Part shown: positions 45,160-53,244 of the stretch, in pieces | Numbering within the stretch: the first letter of the stretch is position 1 | Layout: every line of letters begins with the position of its first letter | Assembly: GCA_000403295.2 (NCBI GenBank) | Contig: KE159611.1 | Span: forward strand, 559,849-623,848 | Reading direction: 5' to 3' | Source of the DNA: Lachnospiraceae bacterium M18-1 | GTDB lineage: Bacteria; Bacillota; Clostridia; Lachnospirales; Lachnospiraceae | Length of the DNA stretch: 64,000 nt | Program-made: the position numbers and the translations under genes | Notes under the pieces: generated by a model | What the model was told of the DNA's origin: nothing | The model's database searches: none | What the model saw: only the letters and a program-made list of their open reading frames with translations

Positions 45160-45981
45160 TTACTCTGCTGCCGCAGTTCCACATCTGCTGCACGGCCCTT
45201 TTCCATAGGCCTTTGACTTTTTTACTGCACGTATGGAACGCTTCAGGCCGCTGCAGTTCAAAGAATTATGATACCGATTTCCGCTGTCTGTGACATAGAC
45301 GCCTGCCATAGCCCTGCCCTGGACACATTTCTCACAGGACCGGTATCTGCCTCCACCAAGGTTACGTATCCCGGACAGCCCGGAAGATGCAAGAAAACGT
45401 ATTGACAGTTGAAGATATGAGCATTGGTAGTTCGTATGGTATACGGTTCCAGTGTCTGTAACATAGACAATCTGCCCATCTTCATCCTCAACATCCGGCT
45501 TTTTATATCCCGTCCATGCCTTTACGATAAATGTATCTCTTTGACGTATTCCCAAATGCATAAATCCCGGAAAAGGCATCTTAATCTTGTAAGATACACG
45601 TATATGAATCTCTCCTGTACTTGGATAATAGATGGATCCCAGGCAAGATATCCCCGATTTTCCTCCTTCTATAATTCCTCCCTCCAACCGCTCAGAACCA
45701 ATCAGCTTGACCATATCACTTTTTAGCTTAAACAGATTCAGTACCGGTAAAGTAACAATATCCTCAGCTGCATTTTTTGCCGCTCCCTGGGCGGCAGAAT
45801 GGACACTGATCCGAACTGCCTGAACCTCCAGCAGATATATGAGACACAGCACTGCAAATAAGAAAATGGGAATTGTAAGCGACGCTTCTACCGTCATACT
45901 TCCTTTTGGGCCTGACATAGATGCCTGTTCCTGGTCCGAGTCTTTATTATTTATATATTTCTGTGGATAAGCCATCTTCAT
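45160..45981 (-). CDS. TadE-like protein with two Cys/His C-terminal repeats
   Basis: A 273-residue protein. A pilin-like helix (GSMTVEASLTIPIFLFAVLCLIYLL, about 25-52) is followed by a roughly 100-residue domain and then two copies of a motif: YVTDTGTVYHTNYQCSYL ... YRSCEKC and YVTDSGNRYHNSLNCSGL ... PCSRCG. Each has the layout YHxxxxC ... CxxC, which could bind a metal ion. Start at 45981 with AGGAAAGGA upstream. This type is frequent in Lachnospiraceae tad loci, function unknown. Confidence 0.75.
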   Translation of the reverse strand: MKMAYPQKYINNKDSDQEQASMSGPKGSMTVEASLTIPIFLFAVLCLIYLLEVQAVRISVHSAAQGAAKNAAEDIVTLPVLNLFKLKSDMVKLIGSERLEGGIIEGGKSGISCLGSIYYPSTGEIHIRVSYKIKMPFPGFMHLGIRQRDTFIVKAWTGYKKPDVEDEDGQIVYVTDTGTVYHTNYQCSYLQLSIRFLASSGLSGIRNLGGGRYRSCEKCVQGRAMAGVYVTDSGNRYHNSLNCSGLKRSIRAVKKSKAYGKGPCSRCGTAAAE

Positions 45982-46091
45982 TATTTTCCTTTCCTGATAT
46001 TTATTGGATTCTGCCTTTACGAATGCCGGCAGTTCCGGGATGAGCAGGCATCTATGCCAGGCCCAAAAAGACTGCATGATGCATTCACATC

Positions 46092-47438
46092 TCAAAGATA
46101 TCCATAATACAGTGGAAATGAATATGTCGTTCCATTCCATATATCCGCCGTATTATACACCTTCACTTTTGTTACACATGCATCTGCACGGAAAAATAGC
46201 AGTTCCTTTTCCTGAATCAGATTCTGCTCAACCCGATCCAGTGTCCGCATCGTCAGTTTTGCGTCACTTTTTGAAAGTATCAGAATGTGCAGACACTGCT
46301 GGTAGGTAAGTCCTTTTTCTGAGTCCTGCCCTTCTTGTGTATCTTCCTCCTCTCCAAGCTTTGCCAGATTACTTAACTGGAGCTGCCAGTTTTCTTCGTT
46401 CTTAGTGATGGGAACCTTCTTTCCTGCAAGCAATGAGCGAAGATCCATGACACTTTCTCCAAAACTCCACAGTACCAGAATCGCCTGCTTCAGCACTGGC
46501 TCCAGAGCCGGATTTGCAAATGCCGCTGAAAGTGCTGCCGCCAGGGCTTCCGCCTCTCCTTGTCTCTTTGTATCGGACATCAGATATGTATAATTGACCG
46601 CAAACCGAACCAATAGTAATTGATTTACAACACTTTTCAGATTCTCTGCATCGCTATCTTTACCGCATAAAATATATTCCACCTCATAGTCCAGATTTCT
46701 ATTTTCTCCTTTTGTCTCCAGTGCAGAACTGAATTTTTCCATGATATAAAACTCAAAGAGGGCCTTTGCATCTATACGGCTTGTGCTTTTCCGCTCCGGA
46801 AAGCTGCCCCGGCCCGTCCGGCAGGTCCGTGTGGAAACCTGTTCTTCCAGACGGATCGTCTTACCCGAGAGGTGGAAGTCCTTTGGGAGCACTAGAGATA
46901 GCAGTCCGCTTTTTTTTGCTTGTATAAGTCCTCCCATCTCTTCCGCAAACTGTTCCCCGCTTTCCGCGATCACGTCATCCAGTTCTCCGGATATTTCTGT
47001 TCCCTGTATTTCCTGTTCTTCCCAGCGGGATGCAAGCTTTGTCAAGTCCTGCGCCAACGCGATTCCTGTGCGGGTCTCCATATATTTCAGTACCTGTTCC
47101 CGGAAAGCCTGTCCCTGATTATCTGTCAAGAACTGGATATCTGTAATTTCCTGGTTGATTCCCATGCTTCCATAATAGGACATTCTGTCCAGCAGCAGGC
47201 TTTCTTCATATTGACCGGTTTCATAGGTACCTTCAATAGCAAATACATTGTATTCTTCCATCAGAGCTTTCTGGTATTCTCCAAAAAGAGAGAACGCCGC
47301 CCGGTCTGCATCCAGCCGCTTTTGATTTTTTGTTGTCTGGATAACCGCGCTTTCGGTCAATGCCAGTATAAATGACACCAGAAGTACGAAGATCAAACTC
47401 AGAAATACCGTGATTTCCCCCTTTTTTGTTCGTTTCAT
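46092..47438 (-). CDS. DUF5702-type Tad locus protein
   Basis: A 448-residue protein with one N-terminal helix (KGEITVFLSLIFVLLVSFILALTESAVIQTTKNQKRLDADRAAFSLFGEY), which resembles TadG/TadF pseudopilins, and a long helical extracytoplasmic part. It matches the DUF5702 proteins found beside flp genes in Clostridia. Start at 47438 is one base after the flp stop codon (TAATATG); a GTG seven codons earlier (47459) is an alternative. Probably part of the outside machinery. Confidence 0.75.
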   Translation of the reverse strand: MKRTKKGEITVFLSLIFVLLVSFILALTESAVIQTTKNQKRLDADRAAFSLFGEYQKALMEEYNVFAIEGTYETGQYEESLLLDRMSYYGSMGINQEITDIQFLTDNQGQAFREQVLKYMETRTGIALAQDLTKLASRWEEQEIQGTEISGELDDVIAESGEQFAEEMGGLIQAKKSGLLSLVLPKDFHLSGKTIRLEEQVSTRTCRTGRGSFPERKSTSRIDAKALFEFYIMEKFSSALETKGENRNLDYEVEYILCGKDSDAENLKSVVNQLLLVRFAVNYTYLMSDTKRQGEAEALAAALSAAFANPALEPVLKQAILVLWSFGESVMDLRSLLAGKKVPITKNEENWQLQLSNLAKLGEEEDTQEGQDSEKGLTYQQCLHILILSKSDAKLTMRTLDRVEQNLIQEKELLFFRADACVTKVKVYNTADIWNGTTYSFPLYYGYL

Positions 47439-47439
47439 A

Positions 47440-47670
47440 TTAAATCTTACCGCTCTCACTGGTTATCTTATCAAAAATAGTCTGTACCAGATTTGTAAGC
47501 TGCTCCTTAAAAATCAGGATCAAAGCAATGAGTACAACTAAAATCAGCAGTAGTTCAATCACGGACATGCCGGAATTATCCTGCAATACCTGAATACTGT
47601 AACATACCTTCTGTTTTATCTTCCTGGTTGCTTTCATAACAAAGTTTTTCATCCTCTTTATTTTATTCAT
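47440..47670 (-). CDS. flp: Flp-type pilin
   Basis: A 76-residue protein with a basic leader (1-32), then NSGMSVIELLLILVVLIALILIFKEQLTNLVQTIFDKI, the hydrophobic core and Glu of class IVb Flp pilins. The prepilin peptidase in the same operon would cut within the leader. It is probably the major pilus subunit. Start at 47670; a second ATG at codon 7 is possible. The gene lies directly before the DUF5702 gene. Confidence 0.85.
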   Translation of the reverse strand: MNKIKRMKNFVMKATRKIKQKVCYSIQVLQDNSGMSVIELLLILVVLIALILIFKEQLTNLVQTIFDKITSESGKI

Positions 47671-47740
47671 CCTTTTCTCCTCTCAGATTTGTAATCATTC
47701 ACGCAGTAAATTGATTGCCTGTATATAAGTACGGATATCA

Positions 47741-49039
47741 TCATATTTGTATGGAGAAAAATGCCGGCACAACAATCATGACAAGCACTACTGCCAGCAT
47801 CAGGAACATTGGAATCAGTAATTTTGTTCCCGCTTCTTCTCCCAGACGCTTTGCAAGGCTCTTCCGTTCTTCAAATGCATTATCGGCCTCCTGCCTCAGC
47901 AATGGCGCCAGCCCTTTTGTTCCTTTCTTCAGATTTTGGGAGAGCATGGCTCCAAACTTTTTATACACCGGAAGAGCACACCTCTCTCCAAATTTTTCAT
48001 AGCACTCTCCTTCTGATCCGCCTCCCTGAATTTCATGCATGGTATAGATCATTTCCTCATAAACCTCTCTTTCCCCCTTTTCCTCTCTCTGATATTCATA
48101 GTCTTCCGCAATCTGATACCATGCCTTTCTTATTGTCATGCCTGCGCCCAAGTAGAGTGTCAGTTTACTGACCATCTGCGGATAATCCAAAGCCATCTGA
48201 AGCTCCCGCTTCTTTTTTCTGTCTTTCTGCTTTTCCTGTTCGGCCGCATAAAGAAATAATGCCATCGCAAGTCCTATAAGCATAAGTCCTGCTGCCCGGA
48301 AGTTTCTTCCATACTTCCATATGACAGGTATGCCATCCACATTGGAAGGCAGCTTAAGGTATTCCTCTTCCTTTGTCTCCTCATCCAACCGTTCAATTTC
48401 TTCATCCAGCTTTTTCAGCAGCTTTTCCGTCTGACTCAATTGAGGCGGATAGAGTCTGGCAAAAAATATATTTTCTGCCATTTCTTCCTTATAACTCATC
48501 ACTGCCGTAAGCTTCACCAGAATCCCTTCATCTGGCAGGTTTTCAGTCTTTAATTCTCCCTGCTGATTCATTACATCATGATTCTCCAGTTCCCAGGATA
48601 CGCTGATTCCTGTATCCGGAATTGCACTGATCAGCTTTAGATTGCTTCTGACCTCATCCAGGCTTTCATTTTCTCCAAGTACAAGTACCTCCAGTTTTTC
48701 TCCGGCGCTCTGAAAAGTTTTCTCCAGCTGCTCCTGAGTATATTCCTGTTCCTCAACGGTTACATTCATCGTTTCTTCCGTGCCGCCGACCTGTACTTTC
48801 AGCTTTTCCTCTCGTTCGCCTTCTCCCTGGCTGTTCCGGCCTACAATACTGAAACCGCTTTCATCACTGGGGAACGGCTGTGTATTATCTATCCAGAACA
48901 CCAACAAGGCCGCTGCGCCGACTGACAGGAAGATACCCCCCATTTTCACATAGAGCGGATCCCATTTTGCTTCTGCCTGCGATAAGATTCCTGGTTTTCT
49001 CATCTGTTGTTCTCTCGTTATATTTCCTGGTTTTTTCAT
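47741..49039 (-). CDS. tadC: TadC-like type II secretion F-domain protein with large outside domain
   Basis: A 432-residue membrane platform protein. A first helix (about 33-50) is followed by a roughly 200-residue extracytoplasmic region (KLKVQVGGTEETMNVTVEEQ and on), a second helix (about 250-265), the T2SSF domain (ALDYPQMVSKLTLYLGAGMTIRKAWYQIA) and a C-terminal helix. Classic TadC is shorter and lacks the outside domain. The start is uncertain: ATG 49039 is used, while TTG 49102 overlaps the end of tadB. Confidence 0.8.
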   Translation of the reverse strand: MKKPGNITREQQMRKPGILSQAEAKWDPLYVKMGGIFLSVGAAALLVFWIDNTQPFPSDESGFSIVGRNSQGEGEREEKLKVQVGGTEETMNVTVEEQEYTQEQLEKTFQSAGEKLEVLVLGENESLDEVRSNLKLISAIPDTGISVSWELENHDVMNQQGELKTENLPDEGILVKLTAVMSYKEEMAENIFFARLYPPQLSQTEKLLKKLDEEIERLDEETKEEEYLKLPSNVDGIPVIWKYGRNFRAAGLMLIGLAMALFLYAAEQEKQKDRKKKRELQMALDYPQMVSKLTLYLGAGMTIRKAWYQIAEDYEYQREEKGEREVYEEMIYTMHEIQGGGSEGECYEKFGERCALPVYKKFGAMLSQNLKKGTKGLAPLLRQEADNAFEERKSLAKRLGEEAGTKLLIPMFLMLAVVLVMIVVPAFFSIQI

Positions 49040-49091
49040 TCCGCCTGCCTTTTTATGCTGTATGCCGCATAAGCAGCGGCATATGAATCTT

Positions 49092-49763
49092 TTACACTTC
49101 AATCTGTATTATTTTTGTACCCAGCCTCCAGGCAAATCCGTACACCGCAAGGCAAGCACTCATTAAAATCACCCCTACGATGCTTCCATACAGCACGGTC
49201 AAAAATTCTGGAAATGCCATCCTCATATACAGTACCATTCCCAATGGAATAATACACATCACATTAAATTCCAGCTTTTTGGCTGCAAGCAGTGTCTGGA
49301 TCTCCCGTTCCACTTCTATCTTTTCTCCAATCATCTGCACCGTATTTTTCAGAATGGAAATACTGTCTCCGCCGGTACGCTTTGCTGTCGCAAATACCGT
49401 GACAAAGTTGTCCACATCCTCCTGACATATACGTCCCGCCATATCTTTTAACACCTGCTCCGCGGTCAGATTCATATCCAGTTCATGAATCATACGGTTA
49501 AATTCCCTTCGAATCCGGCTGTTTTCCGGGTAAAGAGGCCGCAGGTCCTTTTCTGTTTGCCTGACCGCATTTTCTACGGAATATCCGGCTTTTAGTGAGG
49601 ACGAAAGAATCTGCATCCCATTTTGAAACTGTTCTCTAAATTCCTGTTCCTTTTTATGACAATAATCCTCCCGCCACTGATGCAGGTAAAAAATGCTTAC
49701 CGGAATCAGTGCGGCCACGGCTGCCCAATGATTATAAAAGAGATACGCCAGCATCAAGTCCAA
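49092..49763 (-). CDS. tadB: TadB-like type II secretion F-domain protein
   Basis: A 223-residue inner-membrane platform protein with the T2SSF segment FQNGMQILSSSLKAGYSVENAV ... AGRICQEDVDNFVTVFATAKRTGGDSISIL and two C-terminal helices. The start is TTG at 49763 with GGAAGGCGG upstream; the frame continues upstream into tadA without another good start, so the N-terminus is uncertain. It lies between tadA and tadC. Confidence 0.85.
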   Translation of the reverse strand: MDLMLAYLFYNHWAAVAALIPVSIFYLHQWREDYCHKKEQEFREQFQNGMQILSSSLKAGYSVENAVRQTEKDLRPLYPENSRIRREFNRMIHELDMNLTAEQVLKDMAGRICQEDVDNFVTVFATAKRTGGDSISILKNTVQMIGEKIEVEREIQTLLAAKKLEFNVMCIIPLGMVLYMRMAFPEFLTVLYGSIVGVILMSACLAVYGFAWRLGTKIIQIEV

Positions 49764-49797
49764 AAGAACCGCCTTCCCAACAGCCAGACCATATTCC

Positions 49798-51006
49798 TTA
49801 CGCCGGATATCCTGCTGCCAGCAGCTTGTCCCGATGAACCAGTTCTTCCACCTTCACAATTGCTCCCTGTACTTTTTCATTCTTGCAACCCTCCTCTCTA
49901 AATTCATAAAGTGTCTGCATCTGTATCTTTCCGTCTTCATAACCAAGCACTTCCACAATTGACAGCAGCTTTCTTGTTTTGTCCCGAAGCCGTCCCAGAT
50001 GGATGATGATATCAATTGCAGAGGCGACCTGGCGCTGAATCGCTACAAGGGGCAGGTCTATACCCATCATCATCATAGTCTCCAGACGGTGCAGCATGTC
50101 CGCCGGATTGTTTGAATGTCCGGTAGACATAGAACCGCTGTGGCCGTTGAGCATGGCGGATGAGATCATATCCACAGTCTCATCGCCTCGTACTTCTCCA
50201 ACGATAATTCTATCTGGACGCATTCTCAAAGCCGACTTAATGAGATCCCGAATCGTGACCGCTCCCTCTCCTTCCAGATTAGCATTGCGAGCCTCCAGGC
50301 GTACCAGGTTGGGCACCCCTCTGATCTGCAGCTCCGCATTATCCTCGATGGTGATGATCCGCTCATCCTTTGGTATATAATCGGACATGGCATTTAAAAA
50401 TGTAGTTTTTCCGGAACCTGTACCTCCGCTGACAAAAATATTGTATTTTGCCTTTACGATCATTTTTACAAATTCTACAACCTCTTCTGTAACACTCCCC
50501 CAGGATATCAGCTGGTCCATGGTTACCGTATCTTTCGGGAATTTCCGTATGGTCATGATTGGTCCGTTCAGTGCCACAGGCTTCAGGACCACATTTACTC
50601 TCGAACCATCCTCCAGCCTTGCATCCACGATTGGCGACAGTTCATTTACATAACGGTTTGTCCCGGCTACAATCTGCTGGATCACATCTTCCAACTTTTC
50701 TATGGACATAAATTTTCTGTCTGACTGAATGATGCGTCCTTCTCTTTCCAGAAAGATCTCATCTGTACCGTTGATCATTATCTCCGTGATTGTTTCGTCT
50801 TCTACCAGCTCCTGCAGAACATCCAGCTTTCGAAACGAATGGAACAACTGCCTGCTGAGCCTGATCTGCTCCTGCAATGGCATATATTCTGCTTCCGCTG
50901 CCTCACGGATCGCCTCGTGGATCATGTCCATCAGCTCCTCGTCGCCGATGTCTCTGGTCAGATCCATCCTGTCCATGACAACATCATATAATTGTTCCGC
51001 TCTCAT
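49798..51006 (-). CDS. tadA: TadA/CpaF secretion ATPase
   Basis: A 402-residue hexameric ATPase that drives Tad pilus assembly. Motifs are Walker A FVSGGTGSGKTTFLNA, Asp box ITIEDNAELQI, Walker B-region RMRPDRIIVGEVRGDE and His box STGHSNNPADMLHRLETM. The N-terminal part shows EITEIMINGTDEIFLEREG. It begins four bases after the tadZ stop codon. Confidence 0.95.
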   Translation of the reverse strand: MRAEQLYDVVMDRMDLTRDIGDEELMDMIHEAIREAAEAEYMPLQEQIRLSRQLFHSFRKLDVLQELVEDETITEIMINGTDEIFLEREGRIIQSDRKFMSIEKLEDVIQQIVAGTNRYVNELSPIVDARLEDGSRVNVVLKPVALNGPIMTIRKFPKDTVTMDQLISWGSVTEEVVEFVKMIVKAKYNIFVSGGTGSGKTTFLNAMSDYIPKDERIITIEDNAELQIRGVPNLVRLEARNANLEGEGAVTIRDLIKSALRMRPDRIIVGEVRGDETVDMISSAMLNGHSGSMSTGHSNNPADMLHRLETMMMMGIDLPLVAIQRQVASAIDIIIHLGRLRDKTRKLLSIVEVLGYEDGKIQMQTLYEFREEGCKNEKVQGAIVKVEELVHRDKLLAAGYPA

Positions 51007-51010
51007 TTTC

Positions 51011-52111
51011 CTACCATTGGACTTTTCCTCCTTTTACAGCAATACTTAACTTTTTCTGTATTGTCTTTTCCAGAATCCTTTCTCTTCCGGTTTTCCTAAG
51101 GTTCTCCGAATATTGGGTAAGCTTTGCACGGGCCGTCTCATCCTCGATATACGGGGTATATACTGTATGACATGCCTCCAATATCTGGAACAAGCCATCC
51201 ACGCTGTCTCCCAGATCCAGAATTACCTTTTGATAAATGCAGTGCTCCAGAATCTGCTCAAACAGCCTCAGCCATTCTTCTCCGGACACCTCCTGCATAT
51301 CCTGTACATAAGGCATCGGCAGAATATAATCCAATGATCCGTCCTGTCCTGCCATCGTGCTGATTCGAAGTCCGAGATTCCCTTTTTCCTGCCGGGAATA
51401 ATAGAGCAGATCAGCCAGGTTTTGTCCTGTCTGGTCCGGAAAATAGTAACTGCCTCCGGCGTATTCTTCCAGATTAAGGTACAAGGCCGGTTCCTTTCTT
51501 GCAAACTCCTTTCCCAGTTCCAGTGCAAATCTTGTCTTGCCAATACGGTGAATCGGTGAGTATATCCCGATCAGTTCTCCTTTTTCCCTGGTTCCATACC
51601 CTGCCGCTGCTTTCGGCCTCCTTTTATCTACTTTTGCTTCCTGTGTAATGTGTCTCCGTTCTGCTAATGTTTTCGGTTCCCGCAGTTTCTGTTTTTTAGG
51701 ATCTGCTTTCGTTTTTTGAGTTCTTTTGCTCCTTTCCGCCTCTTTCGGCTTTTCCGGTGTACTTTTTTTCTTGTTCTGTTTGGGGACAGGATCATGGTAC
51801 ATTTGAGACCAGATATCTTCTGCAGACTGATATCGAAAAACACCCGTCTCATTTTCTGCCAGCGGCTCCTGCCTGTTTTTGACCAGTACAAACCTTTCTA
51901 TTGCAGGAATCTTCTCCCTCTGTGCCAGAGAATATTCCTTGTCGATCAACAAAGTGTGTACCTTTTTCTGCTCTGCGAACTTTTCAACTTCCTCCAACGT
52001 ATGGAAAAGATACATCTGAACATCCGATGTCCTGTTCCTGGCAAACATCTGAAGGAGATTTCTGGCATACTGCTGTTCCTGATCACAGATCACAAGATTG
52101 CCTTCATACAA
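51011..52111 (-). CDS. tadZ: TadZ/CpaE-like pilus localisation protein
   Basis: A 366-residue protein. Residues 1-100 resemble an atypical receiver domain, followed by a Lys/Arg-rich linker (about 110-175) and a ParA/MinD-like domain (about 180-335) with a divergent P-loop, GIYSPIHRIGKTRFALELG, and a Walker B-like KVILDLGDSV. The start is TTG 52111 because the strong GGAAAGGAGGG lies immediately before it; the frame open to 52129 would place that site inside the coding sequence. First gene of the tad operon. Confidence 0.8.
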   Translation of the reverse strand: MYEGNLVICDQEQQYARNLLQMFARNRTSDVQMYLFHTLEEVEKFAEQKKVHTLLIDKEYSLAQREKIPAIERFVLVKNRQEPLAENETGVFRYQSAEDIWSQMYHDPVPKQNKKKSTPEKPKEAERSKRTQKTKADPKKQKLREPKTLAERRHITQEAKVDKRRPKAAAGYGTREKGELIGIYSPIHRIGKTRFALELGKEFARKEPALYLNLEEYAGGSYYFPDQTGQNLADLLYYSRQEKGNLGLRISTMAGQDGSLDYILPMPYVQDMQEVSGEEWLRLFEQILEHCIYQKVILDLGDSVDGLFQILEACHTVYTPYIEDETARAKLTQYSENLRKTGRERILEKTIQKKLSIAVKGGKVQW

Positions 52112-52425
52112 CTTATCCCTCCTTTCCAAGCTTCCATATCAACAGTGACCGCTCTGTAAAAGATAACGCAACACTGCCTATGGCTGTAAAAATATGCCTG
52201 CTTTCTAATCGTGCTTGTCACGCTTTGAAAACTTTGCTGCGAATATGCAGCGTGAAAAAATGATGATCGGAAATTCAGACTAATCCGATCTTCAGAAATA
52301 TCCCCACCCAGAAATAATGTGGGATAATACAACAGACATGAAATCTGCTGCGTAGGTTGTATTATAAACACACTTTTTCTATTTGTCCAGTATGAATTTC
52401 AAAATCAGAAAAATTTGTGCAACAT
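52112..52425. other. Long leader region of the tad operon
   Basis: About 230 bases separate the predicted -10 box from the tadZ start. A hairpin with TCACGCT (52218-52224) and AGCGTGA (52249-52255) lies in it, besides the inverted repeat described with the promoter. No gene is seen. Confidence 0.45.
52324..52389 (-). promoter_or_regulatory. tad operon promoter with overlapping inverted repeat
   Basis: On the minus strand TGGACA (52384-52389) and TATAAT (52361-52366) are 17 bases apart, a near-consensus sigma-A promoter. The -10 box overlaps one arm of a 10-bp inverted repeat, ATAATACAAC (52324-52333) with GTTGTATTAT (52356-52365), which could be a repressor operator or an early hairpin in the transcript. 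Confidence 0.6.
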
Positions 52426-52635
52426 TTACAAATTTTGATATATCAAAATGCCGTAAAGGAGACAGACACCTGGAATGCCCAGTGTTCCGCTCGTCAAAAA
52501 CGAAACCGCATTCAGTCCCACCTTCCATGCGGTCTCCTGGGGGATGATATATTGATTGATAAAAAAGATCAGTCCCATCCCTAAAATCGCACGCATAATA
52601 AATTTTACTAAAAAAGATACCGGCTTCTGCTCCAT
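52426..52635 (-). CDS. bofA: BofA-family protein (pro-sigma-K processing inhibitor type)
   Basis: A 69-residue membrane protein with two helices (about 10-28 and 42-64) and the family end TSGTLGIPGVCLLYGILIY. In Bacillus BofA holds the SpoIVFB protease inactive during sporulation. Start at 52635 from GGAGG seven bases upstream; the ATG at 52650 contains that site. It supports a spore-forming host. Confidence 0.85.
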   Translation of the reverse strand: MEQKPVSFLVKFIMRAILGMGLIFFINQYIIPQETAWKVGLNAVSFLTSGTLGIPGVCLLYGILIYQNL

Positions 52636-52700
52636 ACTATATTCCTCCATCGGTATATGGTATATTGTATTCGCACGGTATCTTGTTTATGTATATTTTT

Positions 52701-52735
52701 GTTGCTGTTCGCACCGCTTGGGTTTTCCGGCAGCA
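52701..52735. repeat. Decayed family I fragment
   Basis: GTTGCTGTTCGCACCGCTTG and on aligns with the first arm of copy D (GTTACTGTTCACACCCTTTG) with scattered substitutions and stops where the end arm stops. No second end is present. It lies between the dCMP deaminase stop and bofA. Confidence 0.5.
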
Positions 52736-52741
52736 TATTTT

Positions 52742-53230
52742 CTACAGCCGGATCATAACCTCCCGATCCGTTTTCTGATACTGATGATACTTCACGCCTG
52801 CCGCATCCATCATTCGCTTGGATGCGATCACACTGACTGTATCGGAATATTTATCATTGGCATAGATCACTTCCCGGATTCCGCACTGTATGATTGCCTT
52901 TGCACATTCATTACACGGAAATAAAGAAACATACAGCCGCGCCCCGGCAAGACTTCCTCCATTATAATTCAAAATAGCATTCAATTCACTGTGAGTAGAA
53001 TATACATATTTTGTCTCTAATGGATCTTCTCCATCTCTGGCCCAGGGAAATTCATCATCTGAACATCCTGTCGGGAATCCATTATATCCCATGGACAATA
53101 TTTTATTATCCTTGCTTACAATACAGCAGCCAACCTGTGTATTGGGGTCTTTTGACCGCATCCCGGATAACATTGCCACTCCCATAAAATATTCATCCCA
53201 CGAAAGAAAATCCTTTCTTTTTTCACACAT
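52742..53230 (-). CDS. Deoxycytidylate deaminase family protein (ComEB-like)
   Basis: A 162-residue zinc deaminase converting dCMP to dUMP. The zinc site is seen as THSELNAIL (HSE in place of the usual HAE) and PCNECAK, with QVGCCIVSKDNKILSMGYNG at the N-terminus. AGGAGG precedes the ATG. It lies 14 bases downstream of the sua5 fusion gene on the same strand. Confidence 0.92.
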   Translation of the reverse strand: MCEKRKDFLSWDEYFMGVAMLSGMRSKDPNTQVGCCIVSKDNKILSMGYNGFPTGCSDDEFPWARDGEDPLETKYVYSTHSELNAILNYNGGSLAGARLYVSLFPCNECAKAIIQCGIREVIYANDKYSDTVSVIASKRMMDAAGVKYHQYQKTDREVMIRL

Positions 53231-53244
53231 AATCTGCCTCCCTG

